A stretch of DNA of 64,000 nucleotides, from positions 71,583 through 135,582 of the forward strand of contig NZ_CANTKB010000007.1 in assembly GCF_947654165.1 (NCBI RefSeq), given 5' to 3'. Positions 8,229 through 17,039 of this stretch are shown piece after piece; the first letter of the stretch is position 1; every line of letters starts with the position of its first letter. Below the pieces are notes generated by a model. The model had not been told where the DNA came from. It did not search any database and saw nothing but the letters and a program-made list of their open reading frames with translations. Source of the stretch: an uncultured Blautia sp. (GTDB taxonomy: Bacteria; Bacillota; Clostridia; Lachnospirales; Lachnospiraceae). The translations under genes and the position numbers were made by a program.

Positions 8229-10271
8229 TTAGTGATGTGTGTGATGAGGTTCTACAACCACATCTTTGCATACTCTTTCGATCAATTCATCATTTGCCAG
8301 GTATGGCATTGTGATGTAATCTTCGCCGTTTCTGATCTTATTGTATTCTGCAACTGTTTCGATGGAGTGTTCACATCTGCCCCAGCTTCTTCTTGAAACA
8401 CCGATCATGGTATCCCATGGAATAGCTGCCATAAGGATTTCGTCTACTCTTTCGCTTCCGTCAAGAACCATACCGAAACCACCGTTGATGGATTTGCTGA
8501 TACCAACACCACCACCATTATGAAGAGCAACAAGGCTCATACCTCTTGCAGCATTACCTGCATAGCAGTGAACAGCCATATCTGCTGTAATATTAGAACC
8601 ATCATAAATGTTAGATGTTTCTCTGTATGGAGAATCTGTTCCGCCTGTATCATGGTGGTCACGACCAAGCATAACAGGTCCGATTTCTCCGTTACGAACC
8701 ATTTCATTGAATTTCAGAGCGATATCTCTTCTTCCAAGAGCATCCTGATACAGGATACGGCACTGTGTACCAACAACCAGTTTATTTTTCTCTGCATCAC
8801 GAATCCAGATGTAGTTATCTCTATCCTGGCTTCTTCTGTTTGGATCAATGATTTCCATAGCAGCATGGTCTGTTTTTCTTAAATCTTCCGGTTTTCCGGA
8901 CAGACAGCACCATCTGAATGGTCCATATCCATAGTCGAATAATTCTGGTCCTAAAATATCTTCTACATAAGATGGGAAGATAAATCCTTCGCTGGTATCT
9001 ACACCATTTTTAGCGATATCTTTTGCACCTGCATCAAATACAGCTTTCATGAATGCGTTACCGTAATCGAAGAAGTAAGCTCCTCTTTCTACCAATGTTT
9101 TGATTAAATGATAATGTTTGATCAGGGACTGATCTACCAGTTCACAGAATTTGTCTTTGTCATTTGCAAGCATTTCTGTTCTTTCTTCAAATGTAAGACC
9201 CTGTGGGCAATATCCACCATCGTATGGTACGTGGCAGGATGTCTGGTCAGATAACAGTTCAATCTTAATGTTGTTATCTACAGCGTACTGAAGAAGGTCA
9301 ACAATATTTCCATGGAATGCAATAGAGATTGTTTCTTTCTTATCCATATATTCCTGAGCAACTCTGAATGCTTCTGCAGCATCATCAATTACCAGGCTTA
9401 CCCATCCCTGGCTGTGTCTTGTTTCGATTCTGGAATAATCAACTTCTGCAACGATACCAACACCACCTGCAATTTCAATTGCTTTTGGCTGAGCACCGCT
9501 CATTCCGCCAAGACCACTTGTTACGAATAAATGTCCGGCTAAATCTCCGTCCTGAGGAACGCCTAAGAATTTACGTCCTGCATTTAAGATTGTATTGAAA
9601 GTACCATGAACGATACCCTGTGGTCCGATGTACATCCATCCGCCGGCTGTCATCTGTCCGTAAGAAGAGCATCCCATAGCAGTTGCTTTTGCCCAATCTT
9701 CCGGATTGTCAAACATACCGATCATAAGTCCGTTAGTAACAATTACTCTTGGGCTTGATTCATGAGATTTGAACAGACCCATTGGATGTCCGCTCATCAT
9801 AACTAATGTATGATGATGTGTCAGTTTTTCAAGATATTTTTTGATTAACTGATACTGCATCCAGTTCTGGCAAACCTGTCCTGTTTCTCCGTATGTAACT
9901 AATTCATATGGGTACAGAGCAACATCGTGGTCTAAGTTGTTATCGATCATAACCTGGAAAGCTTTACCTTCCACGCATTCTCCCTTATACTCATCAATTG
10001 GTTTTCCGTAGATTCTTTCCTTTGGCATAAAACGGTAGCCATAGATACGTCCATGTGTTAATAATTCGTCCAGGAATTCCGGTGCCAACTGTTCATGCAG
10101 TTCTTCCGGCACATATCTTAAAGCATTTGCTACTGCCAGTTTGATTTCTCTCTTGTTCAGTGTCAGCTCTCTCATTGGTGCTCTTCTGACACCTTCCTTA
10201 AAGGTTGGGTATTCTGGTAAAACTGGATCCAGTTTAATCACCATTGCATTTCCGATCTCCGCATTGTTCAT
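8229..10271 (-). CDS. hutU: Urocanate hydratase (long form)
   Basis: NAD-dependent urocanase, converting urocanate to imidazolonepropionate. At 680 residues it belongs to the longer urocanase group rather than the roughly 550-residue proteobacterial HutU. The NAD-binding block TSGLGGMSGAQPKAIEIAGG, CCLSGKPEDLRKTD and GRDHHDTGGTDSPYRET are clear. It ends in a His-rich tail (EPHHTHH). The ATG preceded by AGGAGA at 9 bases was taken; a longer frame adds ten basic residues without a ribosome site. It is the first gene of the fermentation operon. No histidine ammonia-lyase gene accompanies it. Confidence 0.96.
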   Translation of the reverse strand: MNNAEIGNAMVIKLDPVLPEYPTFKEGVRRAPMRELTLNKREIKLAVANALRYVPEELHEQLAPEFLDELLTHGRIYGYRFMPKERIYGKPIDEYKGECVEGKAFQVMIDNNLDHDVALYPYELVTYGETGQVCQNWMQYQLIKKYLEKLTHHHTLVMMSGHPMGLFKSHESSPRVIVTNGLMIGMFDNPEDWAKATAMGCSSYGQMTAGGWMYIGPQGIVHGTFNTILNAGRKFLGVPQDGDLAGHLFVTSGLGGMSGAQPKAIEIAGGVGIVAEVDYSRIETRHSQGWVSLVIDDAAEAFRVAQEYMDKKETISIAFHGNIVDLLQYAVDNNIKIELLSDQTSCHVPYDGGYCPQGLTFEERTEMLANDKDKFCELVDQSLIKHYHLIKTLVERGAYFFDYGNAFMKAVFDAGAKDIAKNGVDTSEGFIFPSYVEDILGPELFDYGYGPFRWCCLSGKPEDLRKTDHAAMEIIDPNRRSQDRDNYIWIRDAEKNKLVVGTQCRILYQDALGRRDIALKFNEMVRNGEIGPVMLGRDHHDTGGTDSPYRETSNIYDGSNITADMAVHCYAGNAARGMSLVALHNGGGVGISKSINGGFGMVLDGSERVDEILMAAIPWDTMIGVSRRSWGRCEHSIETVAEYNKIRNGEDYITMPYLANDELIERVCKDVVVEPHHTHH

Positions 10272-10338
10272 ATCACATCGTCTCCTTTTCTCTTTTTTCA
10301 TGATTTTATCACCTAGGGGGTCTAAAAAACGTCTATTG

Positions 10339-10368
10339 ATTATAAAAAAGTGCTAAAATTCATGTTAA
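10339..10368 (-). promoter_or_regulatory. Promoter of the hut-cit-glm operon
   Basis: On the minus strand TTAACA and TATAAT are separated by 18 bases, and the start would fall about 60 bases upstream of hutU. The 317-base divergent gap to glsA holds only this promoter, the glsA promoter and A/T-rich DNA; I see no riboswitch. Confidence 0.55.
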
Positions 10369-10528
10369 CTTTCTTTCTTTTTAATGAATTTTGACGTTTT
10401 TGTTTCCTGTGGTAAAGTGAAAGTGCATGAAAATCTGTTATTTTCTTTGTAATTTTAAGCCAAAAATAGGGTAAAATCACAAAAAGGATAAAAGAAACGA
10501 CAAAAGTTATTCTGTCTGATAATTTTTA

Positions 10529-10556
10529 TTGTATGTTTTCTTTTTTCATGTAAAAT
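10529..10556 (+). promoter_or_regulatory. Promoter of glsA
   Basis: TTGTAT and TAAAAT with 16 bases between them. A transcript would start about 25 bases before the glsA ATG, which has a strong GAGGAGG site. Confidence 0.5.
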
Positions 10557-10588
10557 AGAATTATAAAACAGAAGAGGAGGAAAATATT

Positions 10589-11509
10589 ATGCTGACACAA
10601 GCATTGCTCCACGATTCCTTAAAGTACGGAAAATGCTTCACTTCCCTTGGTAAATCTGCAGACTACATTCCTGAACTGGCCAGAATAAACAAACACCGAC
10701 TTGGTGTATGTGCGGTTTCCTGCCAGGGAGAAATCCTGGAAGAAGGAGATTCCCGTATTCCTTTTACAATACAAAGTATCTCAAAGCTGGCTTCTCTTAT
10801 TCTTGCCATCCGGGATCTTGGTGCAGAGTCACTTTTTCAAGACAAAGTAGGCGTAGAACCCACCGGCGATCCATTTAATTCTATTATTAAATTGGAAACA
10901 AAAACCAGACCTTTTAATCCCTTTATCAATGCCGGTGCCATCACCGTGGCAAGCTGCATCCAGGGAGCGAACTCTAACGAGAAATTCCAGCGTTTTCTTG
11001 AGTTCATACGGAAACTCTGCCACAATTGCGATATTACCTTAAATGAATCTGTTTACCAGTCAGAAAAGGCAACCGGAGACCGCAACCGTGCCCTGGCATA
11101 CTATTTAAAAGCCTCAGGAATTTTAGAGGGAGATGTAGAGGAATGTCTGGATTTTTATTTCAAGATGTGTTCCGTGAATGTAACAGCCGTTGATATTGCC
11201 TGTCTTGGTGCTGTTCTTGCAAATGAAGGGACTTGTCCTTTTACCAAAGAAAAACTGATTGAGCCTGCCAATGCAAAAGCCATCCGTGCTCTCATGCTTA
11301 CCTGTGGTATGTATGACGGTTCCGGTACTTTTGCAATGACAGTAGGATTCCCGGCCAAAAGTGGTGTAGGAGGCGGTATCACGGTTTCTATTGCAAAACA
11401 GATGGGAATCGGCGTGTATGGTCCTGCACTGGACGAAAGAGGAAACAGTCTGGGCGGAATCAAGATTTTGGAATATTTAAGCGAAAAAATGGAGTGCACC
11501 CTGTTTTAG
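10589..11509 (+). CDS. glsA: Glutaminase
   Basis: Hydrolyses L-glutamine to glutamate and ammonia; a 306-residue serine-dependent glutaminase with a beta-lactamase-like fold. The SxxK catalytic pair is Ser63/Lys66 in TIQSISKLASL. The blocks DPFNSIIKLE, RPFNPFINAGAI and FPAKSGVGGGI are typical of the family. It is divergent from the histidine/glutamate fermentation operon, so glutamine would enter the same glutamate pool. ATG with GAGGAGG upstream. Confidence 0.95.
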   Translation: MLTQALLHDSLKYGKCFTSLGKSADYIPELARINKHRLGVCAVSCQGEILEEGDSRIPFTIQSISKLASLILAIRDLGAESLFQDKVGVEPTGDPFNSIIKLETKTRPFNPFINAGAITVASCIQGANSNEKFQRFLEFIRKLCHNCDITLNESVYQSEKATGDRNRALAYYLKASGILEGDVEECLDFYFKMCSVNVTAVDIACLGAVLANEGTCPFTKEKLIEPANAKAIRALMLTCGMYDGSGTFAMTVGFPAKSGVGGGITVSIAKQMGIGVYGPALDERGNSLGGIKILEYLSEKMECTLF

Positions 11510-11518
11510 GGGCACTCC
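11484..11518 (-). terminator. Terminator of the hutD unit, embedded in the glsA 3' end
   Basis: Read on the minus strand: GGAGTGCCCC, a 7-base loop, GGGTGCACTCC, then a run of T. The T run and one arm lie inside the last codons of glsA on the opposite strand. On the plus strand the hairpin lacks a good T run. Confidence 0.7.
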
Positions 11519-11538
11519 GCTGTTATCTTATCCACATT

Positions 11539-12120
11539 CTACTTCACAGAAACTCTGCAAATTCCCAGTCCTGCCACAGACTCTCCTGTATTTTCAATTC
11601 TCAGTTCTTTACTCCAATTCTTACAGATAAACAACTCTCCTGTTTCTATCTGCATATCCTCAATTTTTACCTTTCCTACCGGCACATATACAACCAGCAG
11701 GTTCTGCCCTTTCTCCGGCTCCAGTATAAAACTTTCACCTGCACTTATCTGTGCTGTTTCCATCTTTCCGTCTGCACCATTCTTCAGCATCAGATTGAAA
11801 TCTACTACCTGTCCGAAACTAACGGTAGGAACTCCTCCGTCAAAGCAGTCTACCTGAAACGGTTCCAGAGAAACCTTCTCTCCTTCTCCATGAATCATAT
11901 CCAAATGTCCGTGAAAAATGGAAAGATATCTTTTTACACCTGGAAGGCTTGTAAAATCAGAACGCTCCACCTCCACTGTTGCACTGCTGACCCTGCACTG
12001 AAAATTTCCTTCTTTGTATATTGCATCCTCCGGATAGATATATAATTCTGTGGTGCTTCCTCCTGACCACAGAGACGTTTTAAATTCCTCCTGTTTTTTT
12101 ACCGCATAGATTTCACTCAT
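11539..12120 (-). CDS. hutD: HutD/Ves family protein
   Basis: A 193-residue bicupin-like protein of the HutD/Ves family. The hallmarks are a WSGGSTTELYIYP block near residue 18, ATVEVERSDFTSLPGVKRYL and IFHGHLDM. Members are often found with histidine-use genes; their biochemical role is unsettled (a regulatory brake on hut has been proposed). It overlaps the preceding small membrane gene by 4 bases and is convergent with glsA, so it is separate from the main operon but in the same island. Confidence 0.85.
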   Translation of the reverse strand: MSEIYAVKKQEEFKTSLWSGGSTTELYIYPEDAIYKEGNFQCRVSSATVEVERSDFTSLPGVKRYLSIFHGHLDMIHGEGEKVSLEPFQVDCFDGGVPTVSFGQVVDFNLMLKNGADGKMETAQISAGESFILEPEKGQNLLVVYVPVGKVKIEDMQIETGELFICKNWSKELRIENTGESVAGLGICRVSVK

Positions 12121-12419
12121 TTCTTCTTACCTCCCGTTTTACTTTTTTTCTCTTCTGTGTTTCCATTTTTTGAAAATTCTCTTTTTCGGAACATACTGCG
12201 AAGAAGTACCATCCATCCCCAGGAAATTGATAATGCCGGAAGTGCTGAAATCAGTGCTCCTTTTATGGGAGAGATATCTGTAAATACCACCGGTCCAAAA
12301 AACATCACAAACACCACTACCATCATCACAATTAACGTAATCTTCTCTTTCATGGTATTCGGCGGAGTCAGGAAAATTTTCACCAAATCCATTTCCAATC
12401 TTTCCGATTCTTTTTTCAT
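12117..12419 (-). CDS. Small membrane protein of unknown function
   Basis: A 100-residue protein with two probable membrane segments (IVMMVVVFVMFFGPVVF, and ALISALPALSISWGWMVLL) and a very Lys-rich C-terminus. I do not recognise the family. The inner ATG has AAGGGG 7 bases upstream. It is translationally coupled (ATGA) to hutD, so a link to amino-acid use, perhaps as an accessory membrane protein, is only an inference. Confidence 0.7.
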   Translation of the reverse strand: MKKESERLEMDLVKIFLTPPNTMKEKITLIVMMVVVFVMFFGPVVFTDISPIKGALISALPALSISWGWMVLLRSMFRKREFSKNGNTEEKKSKTGGKKK

Positions 12420-12515
12420 TTGATCGCCCCTTAACAAACATTTTCTTTATAGTAGCAAAAATCCGTCACCTCGTCCAGTATATCTTGTTTTCTTTCCCTT
12501 TCTTTCTATGAAAAT

Positions 12516-12545
12516 TTGCATTATAAGTTTATTATATGGTAAGAT
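12516..12545 (+). promoter_or_regulatory. Probable promoter of citC-citXG
   Basis: TTGCAT and TAAGAT with 18 bases between, 33 bases before the citC ATG, which follows AAAGGAG. Confidence 0.45.
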
Positions 12546-12578
12546 ACTTATACAAAATAGCCAAGAAAGGAGATTCTT

Positions 12579-13631
12579 ATGAATTCACAATCCTATTATC
12601 TTGAAGAAGGATTTCCATTCCGTAACCGGAAACTGGAAAAATTGAAAGCATTCCTGTCAGAGAATGCACTGGCTTATGATCAGCAGATTCAATATACGGT
12701 ACTTTTATGCAATGATGAAGGAAAAATCATGGGATGTGGTTCCCGTCATGAAAACACTTTAAAGTGTATTGCCATAGATAAAAGCCTTCAGGGGGAAGGT
12801 CAGCTTCAGCGTATTATGACTCAGCTTATCACCAATGCGGTCGAGCACGAAATCACACATTTATTCCTGTTTACAAAACCAGAATACAAAACCGTTTTTT
12901 CCGATATGGGCTTTTATCCGATCTCCAAAACAGAAGATATGCTTCTCATGGAAAATCGTCGAAACGGAATCAAACAGTATTTGAAAAAAGAAGCAGAGCC
13001 CTATGAACATCTTCCGGCTTCTTCTGTTGGTGCCATTGTCATGAATGCCAACCCTTTTACCAACGGTCATCGGTATCTGGTAGAAACAGCTTCCAAGATC
13101 TGTGATCAGCTTCATGTATTTGTGCTTTCTGCGGATGCATCTGAATTCCCTGCGGATGTCCGGCTGGAGCTTGTAAAAAAAGGGTGTGAAGACTTATATA
13201 ACGTGTATGTACACGGAAGTTCAGACTACCTGATCTCTCACGCAACTTTCCCGGATTATTTTCTGAAAGACAAAGCTTCCAGTTCTGAGAAAGCAGTAGA
13301 ACTGGATCTGAAGATTTTTGGCAAATACTACCAGAAAGCTTTTGGAATCACAGAACGCTTTGTGGGCGATGAACCATTCTCTAAGATTACGGCTCTCTAC
13401 AATCAACAGATGAAGAAACTACTTCCCGAATACGGTATCCAGGTCACAGAACTTCCGCGATATCGCTGTGGAAGCACGATCATCAGTGCAACAACCGTGC
13501 GGCAGAAATTTCTGGAAGGCAGTATGGAGGAACTTCAGGACTTTGTTCCATACAGCACCTACGAATATCTGATTTCTCCGAAGGGTCAGGCACTTCGTCA
13601 AAAACTTTTAGAAAAACAGGAGGATTTCTGA
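12579..13631 (+). CDS. citC: [Citrate (pro-3S)-lyase] ligase
   Basis: Activates the lyase by acetylating the thiol of the ACP prosthetic group with ATP and acetate. The 350-residue protein has a GNAT-like N-terminal domain (to about residue 125) and a cytidylyltransferase-like C-terminal domain with the HxGH-type site NPFTNGHRYLVE (residues 158-169) and GSTIISATTVR near the end. The stop shares one base with the citXG start. It works on the CitDEF-type lyase encoded on the other strand. Confidence 0.95.
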   Translation: MNSQSYYLEEGFPFRNRKLEKLKAFLSENALAYDQQIQYTVLLCNDEGKIMGCGSRHENTLKCIAIDKSLQGEGQLQRIMTQLITNAVEHEITHLFLFTKPEYKTVFSDMGFYPISKTEDMLLMENRRNGIKQYLKKEAEPYEHLPASSVGAIVMNANPFTNGHRYLVETASKICDQLHVFVLSADASEFPADVRLELVKKGCEDLYNVYVHGSSDYLISHATFPDYFLKDKASSSEKAVELDLKIFGKYYQKAFGITERFVGDEPFSKITALYNQQMKKLLPEYGIQVTELPRYRCGSTIISATTVRQKFLEGSMEELQDFVPYSTYEYLISPKGQALRQKLLEKQEDF

Positions 13632-15043
13632 TGCATACCTGTTGGACTCTGGGGCCTGTCATTACACTTCCTGAAATCCTGGATGCCCGGGAACATCGGG
13701 CAGGGATTCAACAAGAGCTCCTGCTGAAACAACCGGCCAGTCTTTTAAGTTTCACTTTAAATATTGCCGGACCGGTGAAAGTAACCCCCTATACGAAATG
13801 GCTCTATGAACTGGGATACCGCCTGATTCAAAGAGGCATTACGGAGCTTGACGGCACCATACTGGAACTGCGGGAAGAAAAACACGATACTGGCTGGGAA
13901 GGGTTCTTTTCCCTCTCTCTCCAGCCGGAAATCATAAAATCCTATCTGGTGGAGCAGGAACTTCAGCATCCACTTGGACGATTATTTGACTTTGACGTAC
14001 TCCGACCTGACGGCTCAAAAGTAGAAAGACAAGAACTGGGATTTTCTCAGCGTACCTGCCTCATTTGCGGAAATCCTGCATTTCAGTGTGGGCGTTCCAG
14101 AACCCACAGTGCACAGGAACTCCAGGCAAAAACCACGGAGATGATTCAGTATTTTTATATCGAAAGAATGTCTGCTCATATTGGTACACTCATGCAAAAA
14201 GCACTGCTTTATGAAGTGAACACCAGCCTGAAACCGGGACTTGTAGACCGTCTGCACAATGGCTCACATAAGGATATGTGTATTGATACTTTTGTCCAAA
14301 GTGCCTATGCCCTAACCCCTTATTTCATAGAGTGTTCAAAAACAGGACTTACCTTTGAAGGCTCTGACACAGAACTTCCGGACTTATTTCTGAAACTTCG
14401 TACTCTGGGCATACAGGCAGAGTCTACGATGCTTCGGGCTACTAAAGGAATCAACACCCACAAAGGTATGATTTTTTCCGGGGGGATTCTCTGTGCTGCT
14501 GCAGGATATGCGATTTCCGCCTATATGAGTGATATAAAATCCGAAAGATTTTGGGCACAATTAGCTTCTGTCTGTCGCAGAATGCTTGCAGGATTACTGA
14601 AAGATTATGAGGATATCCGTTTATCCAATGCCAAAACACATGGCGAAACGTTATATGCACAATATGGCATCACCGGTATCCGCGGGGAAGCTTCTCATGG
14701 TTTCCCTCATGTACTGAAGCATGGCCTTCCCAGGTTCCACACTGCTCTAAAAGAAACAAAATCCCTTACTAAGGCAGGATTAGTGACGCTTCTTTATTAT
14801 ATTGCCGCTACAGAAGATACCAACCTCATCATACGATCGGATTACGAAACAGCTTGCCGAATCCGACAAACCCTCTCAGCATTCTTGACCACTGCAGATT
14901 TTGAGGAACAGCTAACCATTCTGCCTGTTCTGGATGATTTTTTTGTAACTCACAACATCAGCCCCGGCGGCAGTGCAGATATGCTGGCACTTACCTATTT
15001 TCTTTATTTTTTATGGGAAAAAGATTGCTGGTTTGAAAGCTGA
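13631..15043 (+). CDS. citXG: CitX-CitG fusion, lyase prosthetic-group synthesis and transfer
   Basis: A 470-residue fusion. About residues 1-180 are CitX, which transfers phosphoribosyl-dephospho-CoA to Ser14 of the ACP (DVLRPDGSKVERQELGF, CLICGNPAFQCGRSRTH). About residues 190-470 are CitG, triphosphoribosyl-dephospho-CoA synthase (YEVNTSLKPGLVDRLHNGSH, GINTHKGMIFSGGIL). The fusion order occurs in other Firmicutes. With citC it supplies everything needed to mature the lyase. Confidence 0.94.
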   Translation: MHTCWTLGPVITLPEILDAREHRAGIQQELLLKQPASLLSFTLNIAGPVKVTPYTKWLYELGYRLIQRGITELDGTILELREEKHDTGWEGFFSLSLQPEIIKSYLVEQELQHPLGRLFDFDVLRPDGSKVERQELGFSQRTCLICGNPAFQCGRSRTHSAQELQAKTTEMIQYFYIERMSAHIGTLMQKALLYEVNTSLKPGLVDRLHNGSHKDMCIDTFVQSAYALTPYFIECSKTGLTFEGSDTELPDLFLKLRTLGIQAESTMLRATKGINTHKGMIFSGGILCAAAGYAISAYMSDIKSERFWAQLASVCRRMLAGLLKDYEDIRLSNAKTHGETLYAQYGITGIRGEASHGFPHVLKHGLPRFHTALKETKSLTKAGLVTLLYYIAATEDTNLIIRSDYETACRIRQTLSAFLTTADFEEQLTILPVLDDFFVTHNISPGGSADMLALTYFLYFLWEKDCWFES

Positions 15044-15105
15044 TGCAATGCCCCCCAGACGGAGCGTCCGGATACGGTCTTTTATTTATGAAAGCGAGGA
15101 ATTCC

Positions 15106-16971
15106 ATGAATATTACATTTCTCCAGATTAAAAATTTTAAATATATAGAAAACCTTATGCTTACGGATATGGAAAGTGCTTTGATCCTCGTAGGGCAAAA
15201 CAGTGTAGGGAAAAGTTCCATTCTCACTGCCATTGCTGCAGCAGCAGGCCAGTATAAGATTCAGCCTTCTGACTTTAATGAAAAAAAACAGAACATAGAA
15301 ATCTCCATCGCCCTTTCCATCTCCAGGCAGGATCTGACTGCTCTGTATAAAAACAGGCGTGTCAGCTCCTATAAACGCCGGGATACCTGGTATCGTGATT
15401 TTTGTCAGAAACTGCCCTCCTATCAAAACAATACGCTTTCTTTTACTTTTGTGGCAAATTATAACGGCACGATTCGTTATCAGGACGGTGTACATAAAAA
15501 CAACCGCTATCTCCCGGACGTCCTTCCATCCGTATACTATCTGGATAGTCAGCGAGACTTAACAGCCATCCAGAATCACCTGTTGTCATTTCTGGAAAAT
15601 GACCTGCTCAATCAGATGCGGACTGACTGCTGTCTTTTTGACCGTACCAAAACCTGCACACACTGTTTTTCCTGTATGGGTCTGATCAACAAAAAAACTC
15701 CGGAAGCCTTGAATGCTTTTGAGACTGAAAAACTTCTGGAATACAAGCTTTACCATATGAACCTGAAAGATTTTTCTGCCAGAGTCAATGAACACTTTGG
15801 AGAAAACAGCCGTTATCACGGGAAGGTCACTTATGATCTGACGTGTCATACCGGAGATATCTTTAAGGTGCAAGGCTACATTCAACAGAAACATCATGAT
15901 CACCCTGCACCTCTTTCCCATCTTGGCAAGGGAATGCGCAGCATCTATCTTCTCTCTCTTCTGGAAGCCTATATGGAGGAAGAAGAACGGCTTCCTTCTT
16001 TGATCTTGATGGAAGATCCTGAAATCTATCTCCATCCCGAGCTGCAAAAGATCTCCAGTCAGATTCTATACCGCCTCTCCAGAAGGTGTCAGGTCATCTT
16101 TTCCACCCACTCTCCGAATCTTCTGTTTCAATTCCACAGCAGACAGATTCGTCAGGTGGTCCTGGATAAAAACGGATATTCTGTTATTCGGAAACATACC
16201 AGCCTGTCTGTGATCCTGGACGATCTGGGTTATTCTGCTTCTGATCTGATGAATGTAGACTTTGTCTTTATTGTGGAAGGAAAACAGGACAAAAGCCGGC
16301 TCCCTCTTCTTCTGGAAAAATACTATGGAGAAATCTATCAGAAAGACGGCAGTCTGTCCAGAGTATCCATCATCACTACAAATAGCTGCACAAACATCAA
16401 AACTTACGCAAATTTAAAATACATGAATCAACTCTACCTGAAAGACCAGTTCCTGATGATCCGAGACGGAGATGGGAAAGACCGGGAACAGTTGATCCAT
16501 TCCCTGTGCACCTATTATGACCAGAGAAGCCTGGAAGATATGGATACACTTCCAAGAGTCACCAAAAAAAATGTTCTTGTCTTAAAGTATTATTCTTTTG
16601 AAAATTACTTTTTAAATCCGACCATTATGGTACAGGCAGGGGTAATTCCAGATGAAGATTTCTTTTATGATACACTGCTGGCCAAATGGAACGAGTACCT
16701 GCACCGCATTCGCAGCGGTCAGCAGCTTGTTAAAATACTCGGGCATGACCTGAAAACCACAGAAGAGATTCGTCAACACCTGGAAGAGATTAAGATCTAT
16801 ATCCGCGGACATAATTTATTTGATATTTTTTATGGTCCATTCAAAAAGCAGGAACAGCAAATTTTGAAAACTTATATTGACTTGGCACCCAAAGAAGAAT
16901 TCCAGGACATTCTGGAAGCAATTGAGAAGATTCCCTATTTTGAAAACAGGAGACGCAAACTTCAGAATTAG
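15106..16971 (+). CDS. OLD-like AAA ATPase with TOPRIM nuclease domain
   Basis: A 621-residue protein with an SMC/OLD-type ATPase: Walker A GQNSVGKSS (30-38), signature SHLGKGMRS (271-279), Walker B LILMEDPEIYLHPE (299-312) and a His switch STHSP (333-337). A TOPRIM domain follows, with FIVEGKQDKSRLPL (acidic E391) and RDGDG (D454/D456). A cysteine cluster C175, C176, C184, C187, C190 is inserted in the ATPase arm and may bind zinc. OLD nucleases act in phage defence or DNA repair. No UvrD/GajB partner is adjacent, so it would be the stand-alone class. The start with GAGG at 6 bases was chosen over two upstream frames. It lies 62 bases behind citXG. Confidence 0.85.
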   Translation: MNITFLQIKNFKYIENLMLTDMESALILVGQNSVGKSSILTAIAAAAGQYKIQPSDFNEKKQNIEISIALSISRQDLTALYKNRRVSSYKRRDTWYRDFCQKLPSYQNNTLSFTFVANYNGTIRYQDGVHKNNRYLPDVLPSVYYLDSQRDLTAIQNHLLSFLENDLLNQMRTDCCLFDRTKTCTHCFSCMGLINKKTPEALNAFETEKLLEYKLYHMNLKDFSARVNEHFGENSRYHGKVTYDLTCHTGDIFKVQGYIQQKHHDHPAPLSHLGKGMRSIYLLSLLEAYMEEEERLPSLILMEDPEIYLHPELQKISSQILYRLSRRCQVIFSTHSPNLLFQFHSRQIRQVVLDKNGYSVIRKHTSLSVILDDLGYSASDLMNVDFVFIVEGKQDKSRLPLLLEKYYGEIYQKDGSLSRVSIITTNSCTNIKTYANLKYMNQLYLKDQFLMIRDGDGKDREQLIHSLCTYYDQRSLEDMDTLPRVTKKNVLVLKYYSFENYFLNPTIMVQAGVIPDEDFFYDTLLAKWNEYLHRIRSGQQLVKILGHDLKTTEEIRQHLEEIKIYIRGHNLFDIFYGPFKKQEQQILKTYIDLAPKEEFQDILEAIEKIPYFENRRRKLQN

Positions 16972-16974
16972 TAT

Positions 16975-17003
16975 TTGACAAGTTCTCTTTCCAGTGATAT
17001 AAT
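16975..17003 (+). promoter_or_regulatory. Perfect consensus sigma-A promoter
   Basis: TTGACA, 17 bases, TATAAT, beginning four bases after the stop of the OLD-like gene and 36 bases before the next ATG. It separates the FUSC-type gene from the unit upstream. Confidence 0.85.
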
Positions 17004-17039
17004 CCCCCATTACTACACCAAAATGGAAAGGACGATTCT

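Noticed and set aside
10272..10588. Regulatory RNA in the hutU-glsA divergent gap
   Set aside because: Only two promoters and A/T-rich DNA; no paired elements of note.
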